From the NCBI RefSeq assembly GCF_028281565.1, contig NZ_JANQJQ010000006.1, forward strand, positions 1-64,000: a DNA stretch of 64,000 nucleotides, in the 5' to 3' direction. The first letter of the stretch is position 1; each line of letters begins with the position of its first letter. The notes under the pieces are model-generated. The model searched no databases. It was not told the DNA's origin and saw only the letters and a program-made list of their open reading frames with translations. The stretch is from Seonamhaeicola sp. GTDB lineage: Bacteria > Bacteroidota > Bacteroidia > Flavobacteriales > Flavobacteriaceae. Shown in pieces: positions 43,750 through 52,339 of this stretch. Position numbers and translations under genes: made by a program.

Positions 43750-46160
43750 GGTGTTAAATTTTGAGTCACTATAATACCGTCCGTATTATTTTGGTCTTGT
43801 ATAAAGTTTAGGTTCAGGTAGTTGCCGGCAGCCCAATCGTCAATAAAATTGTCGTAAAATTTGCTTCCAGGATTTCCGGATTGCCCGCCCGGATAAATCC
43901 CTAGCGCTTTGGGAGGAGAACTCATTTCTACTATCATGCGCCAGGACGGACCGTGATTTACGTCCGAAGCATTGACTGTGTTTCTGTCTCCGCCAATGGG
44001 AATATTAAATCTTGAAAATGCCGGTAGAGCCTGCAATAAGTGCCCCACATAGGGTTGTTTATAGTTCGCCCAATTATAGTCTCCGTTTTCAGCTTTCCAG
44101 TCGGTAAGTGTTTTAGCTGCTTCTTTAAAGCTTATTAAAAACAGATCATGAGAAGTTTCTTTTTTTTCAGGGGTATCAACTATATCCATTAAATCATCAT
44201 CAGGATAGTTTTTTAAAAGATTAATCGTGTGATAAGTAAATGTTCTCACTGTATTTCCGTCTTCAATTTTTGTGTGATCCCAGGTTAAATCAAATAGTAT
44301 GCGCCACCAGGCATCCCAAATACTTGGTGCTGTCTGATCTATGTTACTGTTAAAATCCCAGTCCTGAACCATATTGAAAAGTTTCTTTTCTTCATCAGAA
44401 AGTGATGAGGTATCTGTATTTTCAAGCATATAAGGTAATAACTCAGATGCTTTAAGATTGAAGTTGTTGTTTTGAAGGTCTTTAAAATCCTGAATAGTGA
44501 ATGTCTCCTTCGATCTGAAAAAATCATTGATCACCCGATTTCTATAAGCTTCATAACCATCATTAAATACATAGAAAGAATAGGATACATCTACAGGGTG
44601 TTGATTTGCAGAACTGACAAAACCACGTTCAGGGTTTTTGGTATGCGCATTATATTTTCTGGGAATAAAACTTTGCCAGTCATGGTCCGGGTTGCTGCCA
44701 TCTAATAAGAATTTCCCCTGACCTTTCCATTTATTTGGAAATAAACCCTGGATCCAAAGTGCTATATCACCTTCGGTGGATGCAAATACAAAGTTTTGAG
44801 CCGGTGCCACATGATTGGATAAAGCTTTTAAATAGTCGTCATAATTTTTTCCTGAGTTTAAGTCTAGAAAAAGCCTGGTAAAATCATGCCCGATATGCCC
44901 GGTCCATTTCATAGCGTAACCCACTTTCTTTTTGCCGTTACCTTTAAAGTTTTGGTCATAACTTACAGGGCCGTGATGTGTGTAAATAACGGAATCTAAA
45001 AACGTTTCCCGGCCTTTTATTTTAATTTCTTCAACCCTGACAGAAGTGTCTTTCCAAGTATCACCATGCTTGTATTTGGTTCTGCTTTCGTCTTGAAATT
45101 CAATCTTATACCAGTCTTTTACATCCCTGGTGGCATTGGTTTCACCCCAGGCAATATGATTATTAAATCCCGAAATAACACCCAAAGCACCTGGTAATGT
45201 TGCCCCGAAAGAATTGTGTTCGGGCGTAGCCAGTTGCATAATGTACCAAATGGAAGGCAGGTTAAGGCCCAGGTGTGGATCATTAGCCAAAATAGGATTC
45301 CCGGAATACGATTTTTCAGGCCCTACAGCCCAATTATTACTGCCGTTATTAGGATGTGGTTTGGCCATGACTTCAGTAATGGTATCTAGCGGTAATTCAC
45401 TTTGTGGAACCTCAGTTATTGGGGTATCAATAAAACTCCAGTCGGTTTCCTTTGGAATTACAGGGTCATTAACCTCAAAAAAATCAGGATACAAAAAATC
45501 AAAACGCTCTTTTCCCAGTTTTCTTAATGCGTTAGTATACTCTAAATCCGTGTCACGACCACATAACATATCGGTCATGTACATGAGTAAATACATGGTT
45601 TTTTCAACAGACCATGGTTCCGGGCTATAATTCAAAAGTTTATATTCAACCGGATAATCTTTAGGTTTAAGTTGCTTAATATAACTATTCACACCATCAC
45701 TATAAGCTTGAAGCGATGCTAAAGATTCCGGATCTTCTTTAATTTTATCAAGGCCGTTTTCGGCACCAAAACCCAGTCCTTTTCGGCGTTGTTCTCTATC
45801 GTAGTTTAGTGCTATTTCACCAATAATTTCAGATAATCTTCCGGCGGCGGCGTGGGTTTGAAATTCCATTTGCCACAACCTGTTTTTAGCCGTAACGTAA
45901 CCCTGGGCTTTATATAAGTCCAGGTTGTTTTGAGCAAAAATATGCGGGATCAGGTGTTCGTCATAATGTACGGTAACCTTATCACTTAAGCCTTCAATTT
46001 TAACATCGGTTACATCAAAATCGTCTTGTTCATTTTGCCATATACCTTCAGCCGGATTTAAAAATTTGCCTATCGGAGGTATAGCACCTATTTGATTATT
46101 GAAACAATAAAAAACTGCAACGGAGAGCGAAGCAGAAAGAATAAACTTAAGAAGTTTCAT
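43746..46160 (-). CDS. Penicillin acylase family amidase (Ntn hydrolase)
   Basis: An 804-residue secreted or periplasmic Ntn-hydrolase precursor. The signal segment is about 1-25. The alpha-chain region (about 50-240) includes GYVTAKNRLWQMEF. The autocatalytic nucleophile Ser begins the beta-chain in NNGSNNWAVGP (about 256-266), followed by ILANDPHL. Relatives cleave amide bonds in beta-lactams, acyl-homoserine lactones or other acylated amines, so quorum quenching or scavenging are both possible. Full-length. Confidence 0.9.
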   Translation of the reverse strand: MKLLKFILSASLSVAVFYCFNNQIGAIPPIGKFLNPAEGIWQNEQDDFDVTDVKIEGLSDKVTVHYDEHLIPHIFAQNNLDLYKAQGYVTAKNRLWQMEFQTHAAAGRLSEIIGEIALNYDREQRRKGLGFGAENGLDKIKEDPESLASLQAYSDGVNSYIKQLKPKDYPVEYKLLNYSPEPWSVEKTMYLLMYMTDMLCGRDTDLEYTNALRKLGKERFDFLYPDFFEVNDPVIPKETDWSFIDTPITEVPQSELPLDTITEVMAKPHPNNGSNNWAVGPEKSYSGNPILANDPHLGLNLPSIWYIMQLATPEHNSFGATLPGALGVISGFNNHIAWGETNATRDVKDWYKIEFQDESRTKYKHGDTWKDTSVRVEEIKIKGRETFLDSVIYTHHGPVSYDQNFKGNGKKKVGYAMKWTGHIGHDFTRLFLDLNSGKNYDDYLKALSNHVAPAQNFVFASTEGDIALWIQGLFPNKWKGQGKFLLDGSNPDHDWQSFIPRKYNAHTKNPERGFVSSANQHPVDVSYSFYVFNDGYEAYRNRVINDFFRSKETFTIQDFKDLQNNNFNLKASELLPYMLENTDTSSLSDEEKKLFNMVQDWDFNSNIDQTAPSIWDAWWRILFDLTWDHTKIEDGNTVRTFTYHTINLLKNYPDDDLMDIVDTPEKKETSHDLFLISFKEAAKTLTDWKAENGDYNWANYKQPYVGHLLQALPAFSRFNIPIGGDRNTVNASDVNHGPSWRMIVEMSSPPKALGIYPGGQSGNPGSKFYDNFIDDWAAGNYLNLNFIQDQNNTDGIIVTQNLTP

Positions 46161-46228
46161 TTAAATGAATTTATTGTAGAAACTAAAGATAATAAAATTC
46201 TATGCTATTAAAAACAGAAGTAAAATGA

Positions 46229-46756
46229 TTAATTGCCAGCCGCTTTTTGTTTGCGCTTTTCTTTGTAAAAGTCCTTACTGGCAACATAAAGCGTTTTAGT
46301 AAGCTCTGCAATAACAACCTTTTTATGAGTTACAATATGGAGCGTTTTAACAATATCTATTTCTTTAGATTTGGTAACATCCGCTTTAATTTTCGTTACT
46401 TCTTCTTCAGTAAAAATAAACTCTGCAAATACATCTTCTCTTGCCGGGCGCTTATATTTTATGTTAGCTTCCTTATCCCAAACAATATAATCATCCCCTA
46501 AAATATTAAGGAGTTGGATCATGTAAATGGGGTCTGTTGCCGATAGTAAACTGCCACCAAAAATAGTGCCCACATAATTCCTGTTTCTGAAACTGATTGG
46601 GATCTTTATTTTAACCCGATGCAGATCATCTGAAACCTCAACAATTTTACCGGTAGTACGCCTGTACATAGAAGACCAATTAAAACCGTACTTGTAAATC
46701 TGGGCATCGGTAAAAAATCGCTTTAGTATTTTAAGAAGTGTTTGATACATGATCAA
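46229..46756 (-). CDS. DUF4442 hotdog-like protein
   Basis: A 175-residue protein of the DUF4442 type, a hotdog-fold family related to thioesterases. The conserved stretch is FRNRNYVGTIFGGSLLSATD (about 54-73). It may act on acyl-CoA or acyl-ACP, but no substrate is known. It overlaps the ogt gene by 4 bases. Confidence 0.8.
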   Translation of the reverse strand: MIMYQTLLKILKRFFTDAQIYKYGFNWSSMYRRTTGKIVEVSDDLHRVKIKIPISFRNRNYVGTIFGGSLLSATDPIYMIQLLNILGDDYIVWDKEANIKYKRPAREDVFAEFIFTEEEVTKIKADVTKSKEIDIVKTLHIVTHKKVVIAELTKTLYVASKDFYKEKRKQKAAGN

Positions 46757-47226
46757 AAAAGCGATTGCTGTTTAAACGGGCTTTCATGATTTAGTAACCA
46801 TTGTTTTCGATGTAAGCCTCCGGCATAGCCTGTTAAACTGCCATCGGTGCCAATTACGCGGTGGCATGGTATGATAATCCAAAGTGGATTTTTACCATTG
46901 GCATTAGCAACAGCTCTGATAGCTTTTGCATCCCCTAATTGTTTTGAAAGCTCTAAATATGATATTGATTTTCCATATGGAATTTGCTCTAATTGCTTCC
47001 ATACTTTTTTTTGAAAATCAGTGCCTTGTGGATTGAGTTTTAAGCTGAATTGTTTACGAGTGCCTTCAAAATATTCGTTTAGCTGGATCACACAATCTTC
47101 TAAAACTTCCGGGATAATATCAGTGACCTTTTCTTCGGAATTCAATACGGTAACCGAGCAAACGCCGTCTGCGTCTCCGAGAATTTTAGTATAGCCTAAG
47201 GGCGAATTAATGATGCACGCTTCCAT
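46753..47226 (-). CDS. ogt: Methylated-DNA-[protein]-cysteine S-methyltransferase
   Basis: Suicide repair protein that removes O6-alkyl groups from guanine (and O4 from thymine). The 157-residue length is right for the minimal Ogt type. The active motif is IIPCHRVIG (about 118-126), and the DNA-binding helix with GDAKAIRAVANANGKNP (about 97-113) precedes it. It shares one base with the CBS-domain gene upstream and overlaps DUF4442 downstream, giving one operon. Confidence 0.95.
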   Translation of the reverse strand: MEACIINSPLGYTKILGDADGVCSVTVLNSEEKVTDIIPEVLEDCVIQLNEYFEGTRKQFSLKLNPQGTDFQKKVWKQLEQIPYGKSISYLELSKQLGDAKAIRAVANANGKNPLWIIIPCHRVIGTDGSLTGYAGGLHRKQWLLNHESPFKQQSLF

Positions 47227-48338
47227 TAGTCCTCATCTTTAAGAATACCCAATTTTTTAGCTCTGGCTTCCCAATTCTTTCGGGCTTGCACCTGAAGGTC
47301 TGATACATTATCGCTTTCATCCATAATTTCTAGACCCAGTAAGGTTTCAATAACGTCTTCCATAGTTACCAAACCACTTACGGTCCCGTACTCATCAACC
47401 ACTAAAGCCATGTGATTTCTGGTCTGAACCAAATGTTCGAATAGTTTTGGGATGACCATGTTGCGATTGACTATGATAATGTCTCGTTTAATGTCGGAAA
47501 GCTTTTTATCACCATTGCTTAGTGCCATTTCTTTAAAGACATCGTCTTTTAGAACCAGGCCTTTGATGTTGTCTTCATTGTCTGCATAAACGGGAATCCG
47601 TGAGAAACGCAGGTTGAGGTTTTTATTGAAGAATTCTTCAACTGTTGTGGTTTCATTTTCGGTTTTCATCACCGTTCGTGGTGTCATAACATCTTTGGCC
47701 TTGACCTCTTTAAAAGTTAAAAGGTTTTTTATCACTTTGCTTTCTGATTCCTGAAAAACACCTTCTTCCTCAGCCATATCTGTCATGGCATGAAAATCTT
47801 CCCTGCTTAAAACACTGCCGTGATGGCCTTTCCCGCCAATGAGTTTTGTGGTAAGTTGTAATAGCCAAAGAACGCCTGTCCATTGTAGTGGAAAAATGAG
47901 AATCTTTAAGGCTTTTGCAGTGAAATTTGCCAAACTTTTCCAATAGGTGGCACCGATGGTTTTAGGAATAATTTCGGAAGCAATTAAGATCAAAATTGTC
48001 ATCACCGAAGAAACCACACCAACCATGATATCTTCTGTAAACTCCATACCTAAAAAACTTCTGGTTTGAGAGCCGTACATTTCTGCATAAGCAACTTTGG
48101 CCTGAACACCTACCAAAATGGCACCAACAGTATGTGCTATAGTATTTAATGTTAAAATGGCAATTAACGGACGGTCCACATCTTTTTTCAACGCTTCCAG
48201 TTCTAAAGCATAGGCTTTGTTCTCACTCTTTTTAACGTTGATAAAGGTTGGGGTTACACTTAATAGAACAGCCTCAAGAATAGAACATAAAAAGGAAAAG
48301 AAAATGGAAATAATGCCGTAGAAAATAAGTAAGCCCAT
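47226..48338 (-). CDS. CNNM/HlyC-type membrane protein with CBS pair
   Basis: A 370-residue protein with an N-terminal DUF21/CNNM membrane domain of four segments (about 1-180) and a pair of CBS domains (about 215-335), the first with VKAKDVMTPRTVM and the second with VVDEYGTVSGLVTMEDVIE. It lacks the CorC_HlyC C-terminal domain, so it is the short form. Members are linked to magnesium or cobalt efflux and resistance. No ligand can be read off. It is the first gene of the run leading to ogt. Confidence 0.9.
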   Translation of the reverse strand: MGLLIFYGIISIFFSFLCSILEAVLLSVTPTFINVKKSENKAYALELEALKKDVDRPLIAILTLNTIAHTVGAILVGVQAKVAYAEMYGSQTRSFLGMEFTEDIMVGVVSSVMTILILIASEIIPKTIGATYWKSLANFTAKALKILIFPLQWTGVLWLLQLTTKLIGGKGHHGSVLSREDFHAMTDMAEEEGVFQESESKVIKNLLTFKEVKAKDVMTPRTVMKTENETTTVEEFFNKNLNLRFSRIPVYADNEDNIKGLVLKDDVFKEMALSNGDKKLSDIKRDIIIVNRNMVIPKLFEHLVQTRNHMALVVDEYGTVSGLVTMEDVIETLLGLEIMDESDNVSDLQVQARKNWEARAKKLGILKDED

Positions 48339-48364
48339 GGTGTCTGTTTCTGAATTCTAAAGTA

Positions 48365-49675
48365 CTAATTATTTAACAATTTTGAAGTACCTAAATGCTT
48401 GTTGTAAAAGATTTGTTGTAGAGCAGGCCGAATGTTTAAATTGTATATATTTCTATGTGCTCTGGTTGGATAGACGCGATTAGATAAAAAGATAAAAACT
48501 AATGCTTCTTCAGGATCCGCCCAAACAAAAGTACCGGTAAACCCGGAATGACCAAAACTTTTGGTGCTCGCCTGGGGAGCGGGATAGGAATCTTTAATAT
48601 TCAAAGTGTCATTGCCTATTAGAGGTTTATCAAACCCTAATCCACGTCTGTTATTGTTTTCGAGATATTGAATCCTTGTAAACTCTTTAACCGTGGAAGG
48701 CTTGAAGAACTGCTTACCGTTATAGGAGCCTTCTTGAATTAGCATTTGCATGAATTTTGCCAGGTCTATTGCCGAACTAAATAGTCCGGCGTTACCGGAA
48801 ATGCCTCCAAAAAGTGCAGCGTTTTCATCATGTACCCAGCCTTTAATTAGATCTTTTCTAATAAGGGTGTCAATTTCCGTAGGTACAATATTGTTCTTAA
48901 GGTTTTTGTATACAGGGAGGTAACCAAGAGTAGAACAACCAAGAGGGGTATAGAAGTTTTTTTGAATATATGATTGGTATTTTACTCCCGTAATATTTTC
49001 TATGACTTGCGGATAGATTAGAGAGGCAATTCCTGAATACAGATATTCTTTTTTACCATCTGCTTTAACTCTTTTAAGTTGCCTGTATACTTTATTTTTA
49101 AAACGGTTTTTAACGTAAAGGTTTTTATAGAATTCATTTGAAAACCGTTTACTTTTTTTAGTTCTGAGAAATCGTTTTTTTAGTTTCCCTTTTTTTTGAA
49201 CTTCATTTAAAAAAGCGATGTAAGGCTTAATGCCAGATTGATGTGCCAAAAGTTCTCTTAATGTAATGTTTTGTTTATCCTTTTGGTGCCTCCAGTCTTT
49301 CCAATAGTTGCTAAAAGGTATGTCTAAATCAATGTTTCCTTCCTCGTATAGTTTCATTAAGGCTGGAAGCGGCCCTATTATTTTAGTAACAGAGGCTACG
49401 TCATAAACATCATTTAATCCTACCTTTTGAATACTGTCGTAAGTATGGTATCCGTAGGCCTGATGGAATATTATTTTACCTTTTTTAGCAACTAGTAATT
49501 GAGCGCCCGGAAAAGCTTTTTGATGGATGCCAAGGGTCATTAACGAATCTACTTTTGCCTGAATGTGGTTCGAATTTAAACCAAAGGATTCCGGAATGTC
49601 ATAGGATAACTGCGCGCTTAAGTTTTGAAAACAAAAAACAAAATTGAAAACAAATAAAATTCTGATGCACCTCAT
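48365..49675 (-). CDS. Secreted serine hydrolase, beta-lactamase/PBP-like
   Basis: A 436-residue exported protein (signal about 1-21) of the class C beta-lactamase-like family. The SxxK motif is SVTK in DVASVTKIIGP (about 94-104), and the Tyr of the YxN-type motif is probably in the KKEYLYSGIASL region (about 209-220). Members include D-amino-acid hydrolases, esterases and peptidoglycan-recycling enzymes. In many flavobacteria a similar domain is fused to a family 3 glycoside hydrolase; here it is separate. It follows hemB by 26 bases on the same strand. Confidence 0.85.
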   Translation of the reverse strand: MRCIRILFVFNFVFCFQNLSAQLSYDIPESFGLNSNHIQAKVDSLMTLGIHQKAFPGAQLLVAKKGKIIFHQAYGYHTYDSIQKVGLNDVYDVASVTKIIGPLPALMKLYEEGNIDLDIPFSNYWKDWRHQKDKQNITLRELLAHQSGIKPYIAFLNEVQKKGKLKKRFLRTKKSKRFSNEFYKNLYVKNRFKNKVYRQLKRVKADGKKEYLYSGIASLIYPQVIENITGVKYQSYIQKNFYTPLGCSTLGYLPVYKNLKNNIVPTEIDTLIRKDLIKGWVHDENAALFGGISGNAGLFSSAIDLAKFMQMLIQEGSYNGKQFFKPSTVKEFTRIQYLENNNRRGLGFDKPLIGNDTLNIKDSYPAPQASTKSFGHSGFTGTFVWADPEEALVFIFLSNRVYPTRAHRNIYNLNIRPALQQIFYNKHLGTSKLLNN

Positions 49676-49701
49676 TAATTGAATAACTTTCGCTTTAAAA
49701 G

Positions 49702-50691
49702 TTACTTAAGCAATTTCACAACATCCTTAGCGAAATAAGAAGCAATGATGTCGGCTCCTGCACGTTTAAAGGCCATGGTGGTTTCCATCATGATCTGGTC
49801 GTGGTCCAGCCAACCTTTTTCTGCGGCTGCTTTTATCATGGCATACTCTCCTGATACTTGATACACCGCAACGGGCACATCCACATCATTTTTGATTTCT
49901 CTAACAATATCTAAATACGAAATTCCCGGTTTAACCATGACGATATCGGCGCCTTCGTCAATATCCATTTCGGTTTCCCTGATGGCTTCGAACCTATTGG
50001 CGAAATCCATTTGATAGGTTTTTTTGTCTTTGGGAATATCGACCAAATCTACGGGAGCAGAATCTAAAGCATCACGGAATGGCCCGTAAAAAGCTGAAGC
50101 GTATTTTGCCGAATAACTCATAATACCGGTATTGGTATAGCCTTCATCTTCCAGGGCTTCCCGTATGGTTAAAATACGTCCGTCCATCATATCACTAGGA
50201 GCTACAAAATCAGCACCTGCCTGCGCATGGGATAAACTCATTTCGGCCAGAACTTCAGCGGTGACATCGTTTATGATTTGGCCATTTTCTATAATGCCGT
50301 CATGCCCGTAAGCCGAATAAGGATCTAAAGCCACATCGGTCATAACTAACATATCCGGACAAACATTTTTAACGGTTTTAACGGCACGTTGCATGAGTCC
50401 GTCGGGATTTAGAGCTTCAGTTCCCTTATTATCTTTTAAATTATCAGGTACTTTTACAAAGAGTAGCACTGATTTTAGGCCTAATTTCCAAAGTTCTTTA
50501 ACTTCGTTTTCCAGTAGATCCAGGCTGTAACGAAAGTAATTTGGCATGGATGGAATTTCGTCTTTTATGCCTTTGCCTTCTACTACAAAAAGCGGCACTA
50601 AAAAATCGTTGGGCGTAATAACCGTTTCACGGACTAAGGAGCGAATGGCTTCATTGGTTCTTAGTCTTCTGTTTCTTCTAAGTGGGAACAT
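49702..50691 (-). CDS. hemB: Delta-aminolevulinic acid dehydratase (porphobilinogen synthase)
   Basis: Condenses two 5-aminolevulinate molecules to porphobilinogen. At 329 residues it has normal length, starting MFPLRRNRRLRTNEAIRSLV. DPYSAYGHDGI (about 123-133) is the metal or active-site lid region. SAKYASAFYGPFRDA (about 193-207) holds the first Schiff-base Lys, and MVKPGISYLDIVRE (about 247-260) the second. It lies downstream of hemF on the minus strand, with a REP pair between. Confidence 0.97.
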   Translation of the reverse strand: MFPLRRNRRLRTNEAIRSLVRETVITPNDFLVPLFVVEGKGIKDEIPSMPNYFRYSLDLLENEVKELWKLGLKSVLLFVKVPDNLKDNKGTEALNPDGLMQRAVKTVKNVCPDMLVMTDVALDPYSAYGHDGIIENGQIINDVTAEVLAEMSLSHAQAGADFVAPSDMMDGRILTIREALEDEGYTNTGIMSYSAKYASAFYGPFRDALDSAPVDLVDIPKDKKTYQMDFANRFEAIRETEMDIDEGADIVMVKPGISYLDIVREIKNDVDVPVAVYQVSGEYAMIKAAAEKGWLDHDQIMMETTMAFKRAGADIIASYFAKDVVKLLK

Positions 50692-50708
50692 ATTATTTCT
50701 TATATAAT

Positions 50709-50771
50709 GTCATTCTGAATGAAACGAAGCATCTAAAAATAAAAGAGATGCTTCACTATGTTCAGAATGAC
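50709..50771. repeat. REP-pair between hemB and hemF
   Basis: The outer arms GTCATTCTGAA and TTCAGAATGAC are perfect complements. The inner arms GAAGCATCT and AGATGCTTC are also perfect complements, leaving a loop of about 9 bases. It has the same GTCAT...ATCT / AGAT...ATGAC layout as other repeats in the window. Confidence 0.85.
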
Positions 50772-50775
50772 AAAG

Positions 50776-52290
50776 TTAAACCCAATCTATTGGATTTTTT
50801 AAAACTTCAATTAATTTTTCTTCGTCACTTCCCGGTTCGGGATGATGGTCGTATACCCATTGTACATGTGGTGGCAAGCTCATTAAAATGCTTTCAATAC
50901 GTCCGTTGGTTTTTAAACCAAACAGTGTGCCTTTATCATGCACCAGGTTAAACTCTACATAGCGTCCTCTTCTTATTTCCTGCCAATTTCTGTGTGCTTC
51001 CGTATAGGACAGTTCTTTTCGTTTTTCAACAATGGGCACATAGGCGTCAAGGAAGCTATCACCAACTTCAGTTACAAAGTTATACCAATCTGCCATGGTC
51101 ATATCATCTGTGGCTTTACAATAATCGAAAAACAATCCGCCTACACCACGTGCTTCATTTCTATGCGTGTTGTAAAAGTACTCGTCGCAACGCGCTTTAT
51201 ATTTTGGATAGAATTCCGGATGGTGCTTATCACAAGCTGCCTTACAAGTCTCATGAAAATGTTTGGCATCTTCTTCAAATAAATAATAGGGGGTTAGGTC
51301 TTGTCCGCCTCCAAACCATTGGTCTACAATGTTACCGGATTGGTCATACATTTCAAAGTAACGCCAGTTGGCATGAACTGTAGGAACCATAGGGCTTTTA
51401 GGATGAATCACCAAACTTAGTCCGCAGGCAAAAAAATTGACATCACCTACTTTAAAATAGGCTTGCATAGACTTAGGTAATTTACCATGCACCGCAGAAA
51501 TATTAACACCGCCTTTTTCAAACACGTTGCCGTTTTGAATAACACGAGTGCGTCCGCCACCACCTTCGGGCCGTTTCCAAAGGTCTTCTTGAAAAGTCGC
51601 TTTACCGTCAATAGTTTCCAGCGTAACAGTAATAAAATCTTGTAAATCTTGTATGTATTGATAGAACTTGTCCTTCATGGATTGCTTAATATTAACACCT
51701 ACAAGGTCTCCAAGACCTTGCAGGAGAGGTGTCTTAGTTGTGTTTGTTTCTTGACCTGCAAAGTTTTCAAAACTTTGTAGGTCTTTTGCATGAACAAATT
51801 TAAAGTTTTCAATATCTTCAAATAATCCTAAAATATAAGCTTTTTCGGAAGAAAGCTTAGTTAAATAAGAATTGAAAGATGTGAATTTATAATCCCTAAA
51901 ATCTTTAATCATACCATGGTTTTGAGGATTTTTATGGATATAAAGAATTAAATTCTTAAGATAAGTCTCGTCCTTAATTTTTTTTCTTTTGAAATGCTTT
52001 TCAAACAGACTCCCTGTTCTGTTTTGCTGCTTGTTGAATGCTTTTGCATAAGCATTAAAGAGATTAGAAAAGGCCTGGGTTACCATAGATTCTTCTTCAA
52101 CGACCTTAACTATAAGATGGAAGTGATTATTCAATAAACAATAAGCAATAACATCAGCTTTTCCTTTTAGGTATTTCTCTATTAATTTTAGAAAATAAAC
52201 CATATTATCGTCAGATTTAAAAATATCTGAGCTGTTTATTCCTCTATTGAAGATATGATAATAATGGTCTTTTTCTATTTTTTCTAACAT
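50776..52290 (-). CDS. hemF: Coproporphyrinogen III oxidase fused in frame to a REP-associated Y1 transposase
   Basis: One open frame of 504 codons. Residues about 205-504 are a complete aerobic coproporphyrinogen III oxidase of 300 residues with RPEGGGGRTRVI, GKLPKSMQAYF and WWFGGGQDLTPYYL-like features (seen as DQWFGGGQDLTPYYLFEED). Residues 1-175 are a RAYT-type HUH nuclease: HYYHIFNRGIN, the HUH pair in NNHFH (His56, His58) and the probable nucleophile Tyr117 in YIHKNPQNHG. The linker (about 176-204) is encoded by two palindromes. The native HemF start is very likely the ATG at 51678, so HemF may be made alone, as a fusion, or both. The HemF half looks intact; its natural upstream region has been replaced. 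Confidence 0.9.
   Translation of the reverse strand: MLEKIEKDHYYHIFNRGINSSDIFKSDDNMVYFLKLIEKYLKGKADVIAYCLLNNHFHLIVKVVEEESMVTQAFSNLFNAYAKAFNKQQNRTGSLFEKHFKRKKIKDETYLKNLILYIHKNPQNHGMIKDFRDYKFTSFNSYLTKLSSEKAYILGLFEDIENFKFVHAKDLQSFENFAGQETNTTKTPLLQGLGDLVGVNIKQSMKDKFYQYIQDLQDFITVTLETIDGKATFQEDLWKRPEGGGGRTRVIQNGNVFEKGGVNISAVHGKLPKSMQAYFKVGDVNFFACGLSLVIHPKSPMVPTVHANWRYFEMYDQSGNIVDQWFGGGQDLTPYYLFEEDAKHFHETCKAACDKHHPEFYPKYKARCDEYFYNTHRNEARGVGGLFFDYCKATDDMTMADWYNFVTEVGDSFLDAYVPIVEKRKELSYTEAHRNWQEIRRGRYVEFNLVHDKGTLFGLKTNGRIESILMSLPPHVQWVYDHHPEPGSDEEKLIEVLKNPIDWV
51696..51731. repeat. Asymmetric REP palindrome at the RAYT/hemF junction
   Basis: ACAAGGTCT and AGACCTTG form the core, with outer ACCT and AGGTGT ends and an unpaired GCAGGAG bulge on the right. 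The same asymmetric design and orientation are found at 52304-52339. It lies inside the open frame, 18 bases upstream of the native hemF ATG. Confidence 0.8.
51753..51783. repeat. 31-bp palindrome within the RAYT-HemF linker
   Basis: GACCTGCAAAGTTTT and AAAACTTTGTAGGTC are complementary except for one mismatch, around a central C. It is related to the 33-bp palindromes at 42615 and 53641, and is translated as part of the linker. Confidence 0.85.
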
Positions 52291-52303
52291 TGCTTGAATT
52301 TAT

Positions 52304-52339
52304 ACCTACAAGGTTTTGAAAACCTTCCGGGATAGGTGT
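52304..52339. repeat. Asymmetric REP palindrome at the RAYT 5' side
   Basis: ACCTACAAGGTTTT pairs with AAAACCTT, then a CCGGGA bulge, then TAGGTGT. Its orientation matches the element at 51696-51731. It also ends 1 base before the GNAT stop codon at 52340. Confidence 0.8.

Larger units (their letters stand above)
51696..52339 (-). mobile_element. RAYT (REP-associated tyrosine transposase) cassette inserted upstream of hemF
   Basis: The segment holds the RAYT coding region (start ATG at 52290) bounded by two direct copies of an asymmetric palindrome (52304-52339 and 51696-51731). A third, symmetric palindrome (51753-51783) lies inside the right boundary. This is the classical layout of a single-copy RAYT gene with its flanking REPs. 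RAYTs are IS200/IS605-related Y1 HUH nucleases that cut and rejoin single-stranded REP DNA. The HUH histidines and the Tyr are present, so it may be active. Confidence 0.8.

Noticed and set aside
45214-45630. 138-codon frame antisense to the penicillin acylase gene
   Set aside because: Complete overlap with a full-length conserved gene and no recognisable motif; composition typical of a reverse-strand shadow.
50682-51383. Several plus-strand frames (89-129 codons) opposite hemF
   Set aside because: They mirror the conserved HemF coding sequence and the REP pair, with no family resemblance of their own.
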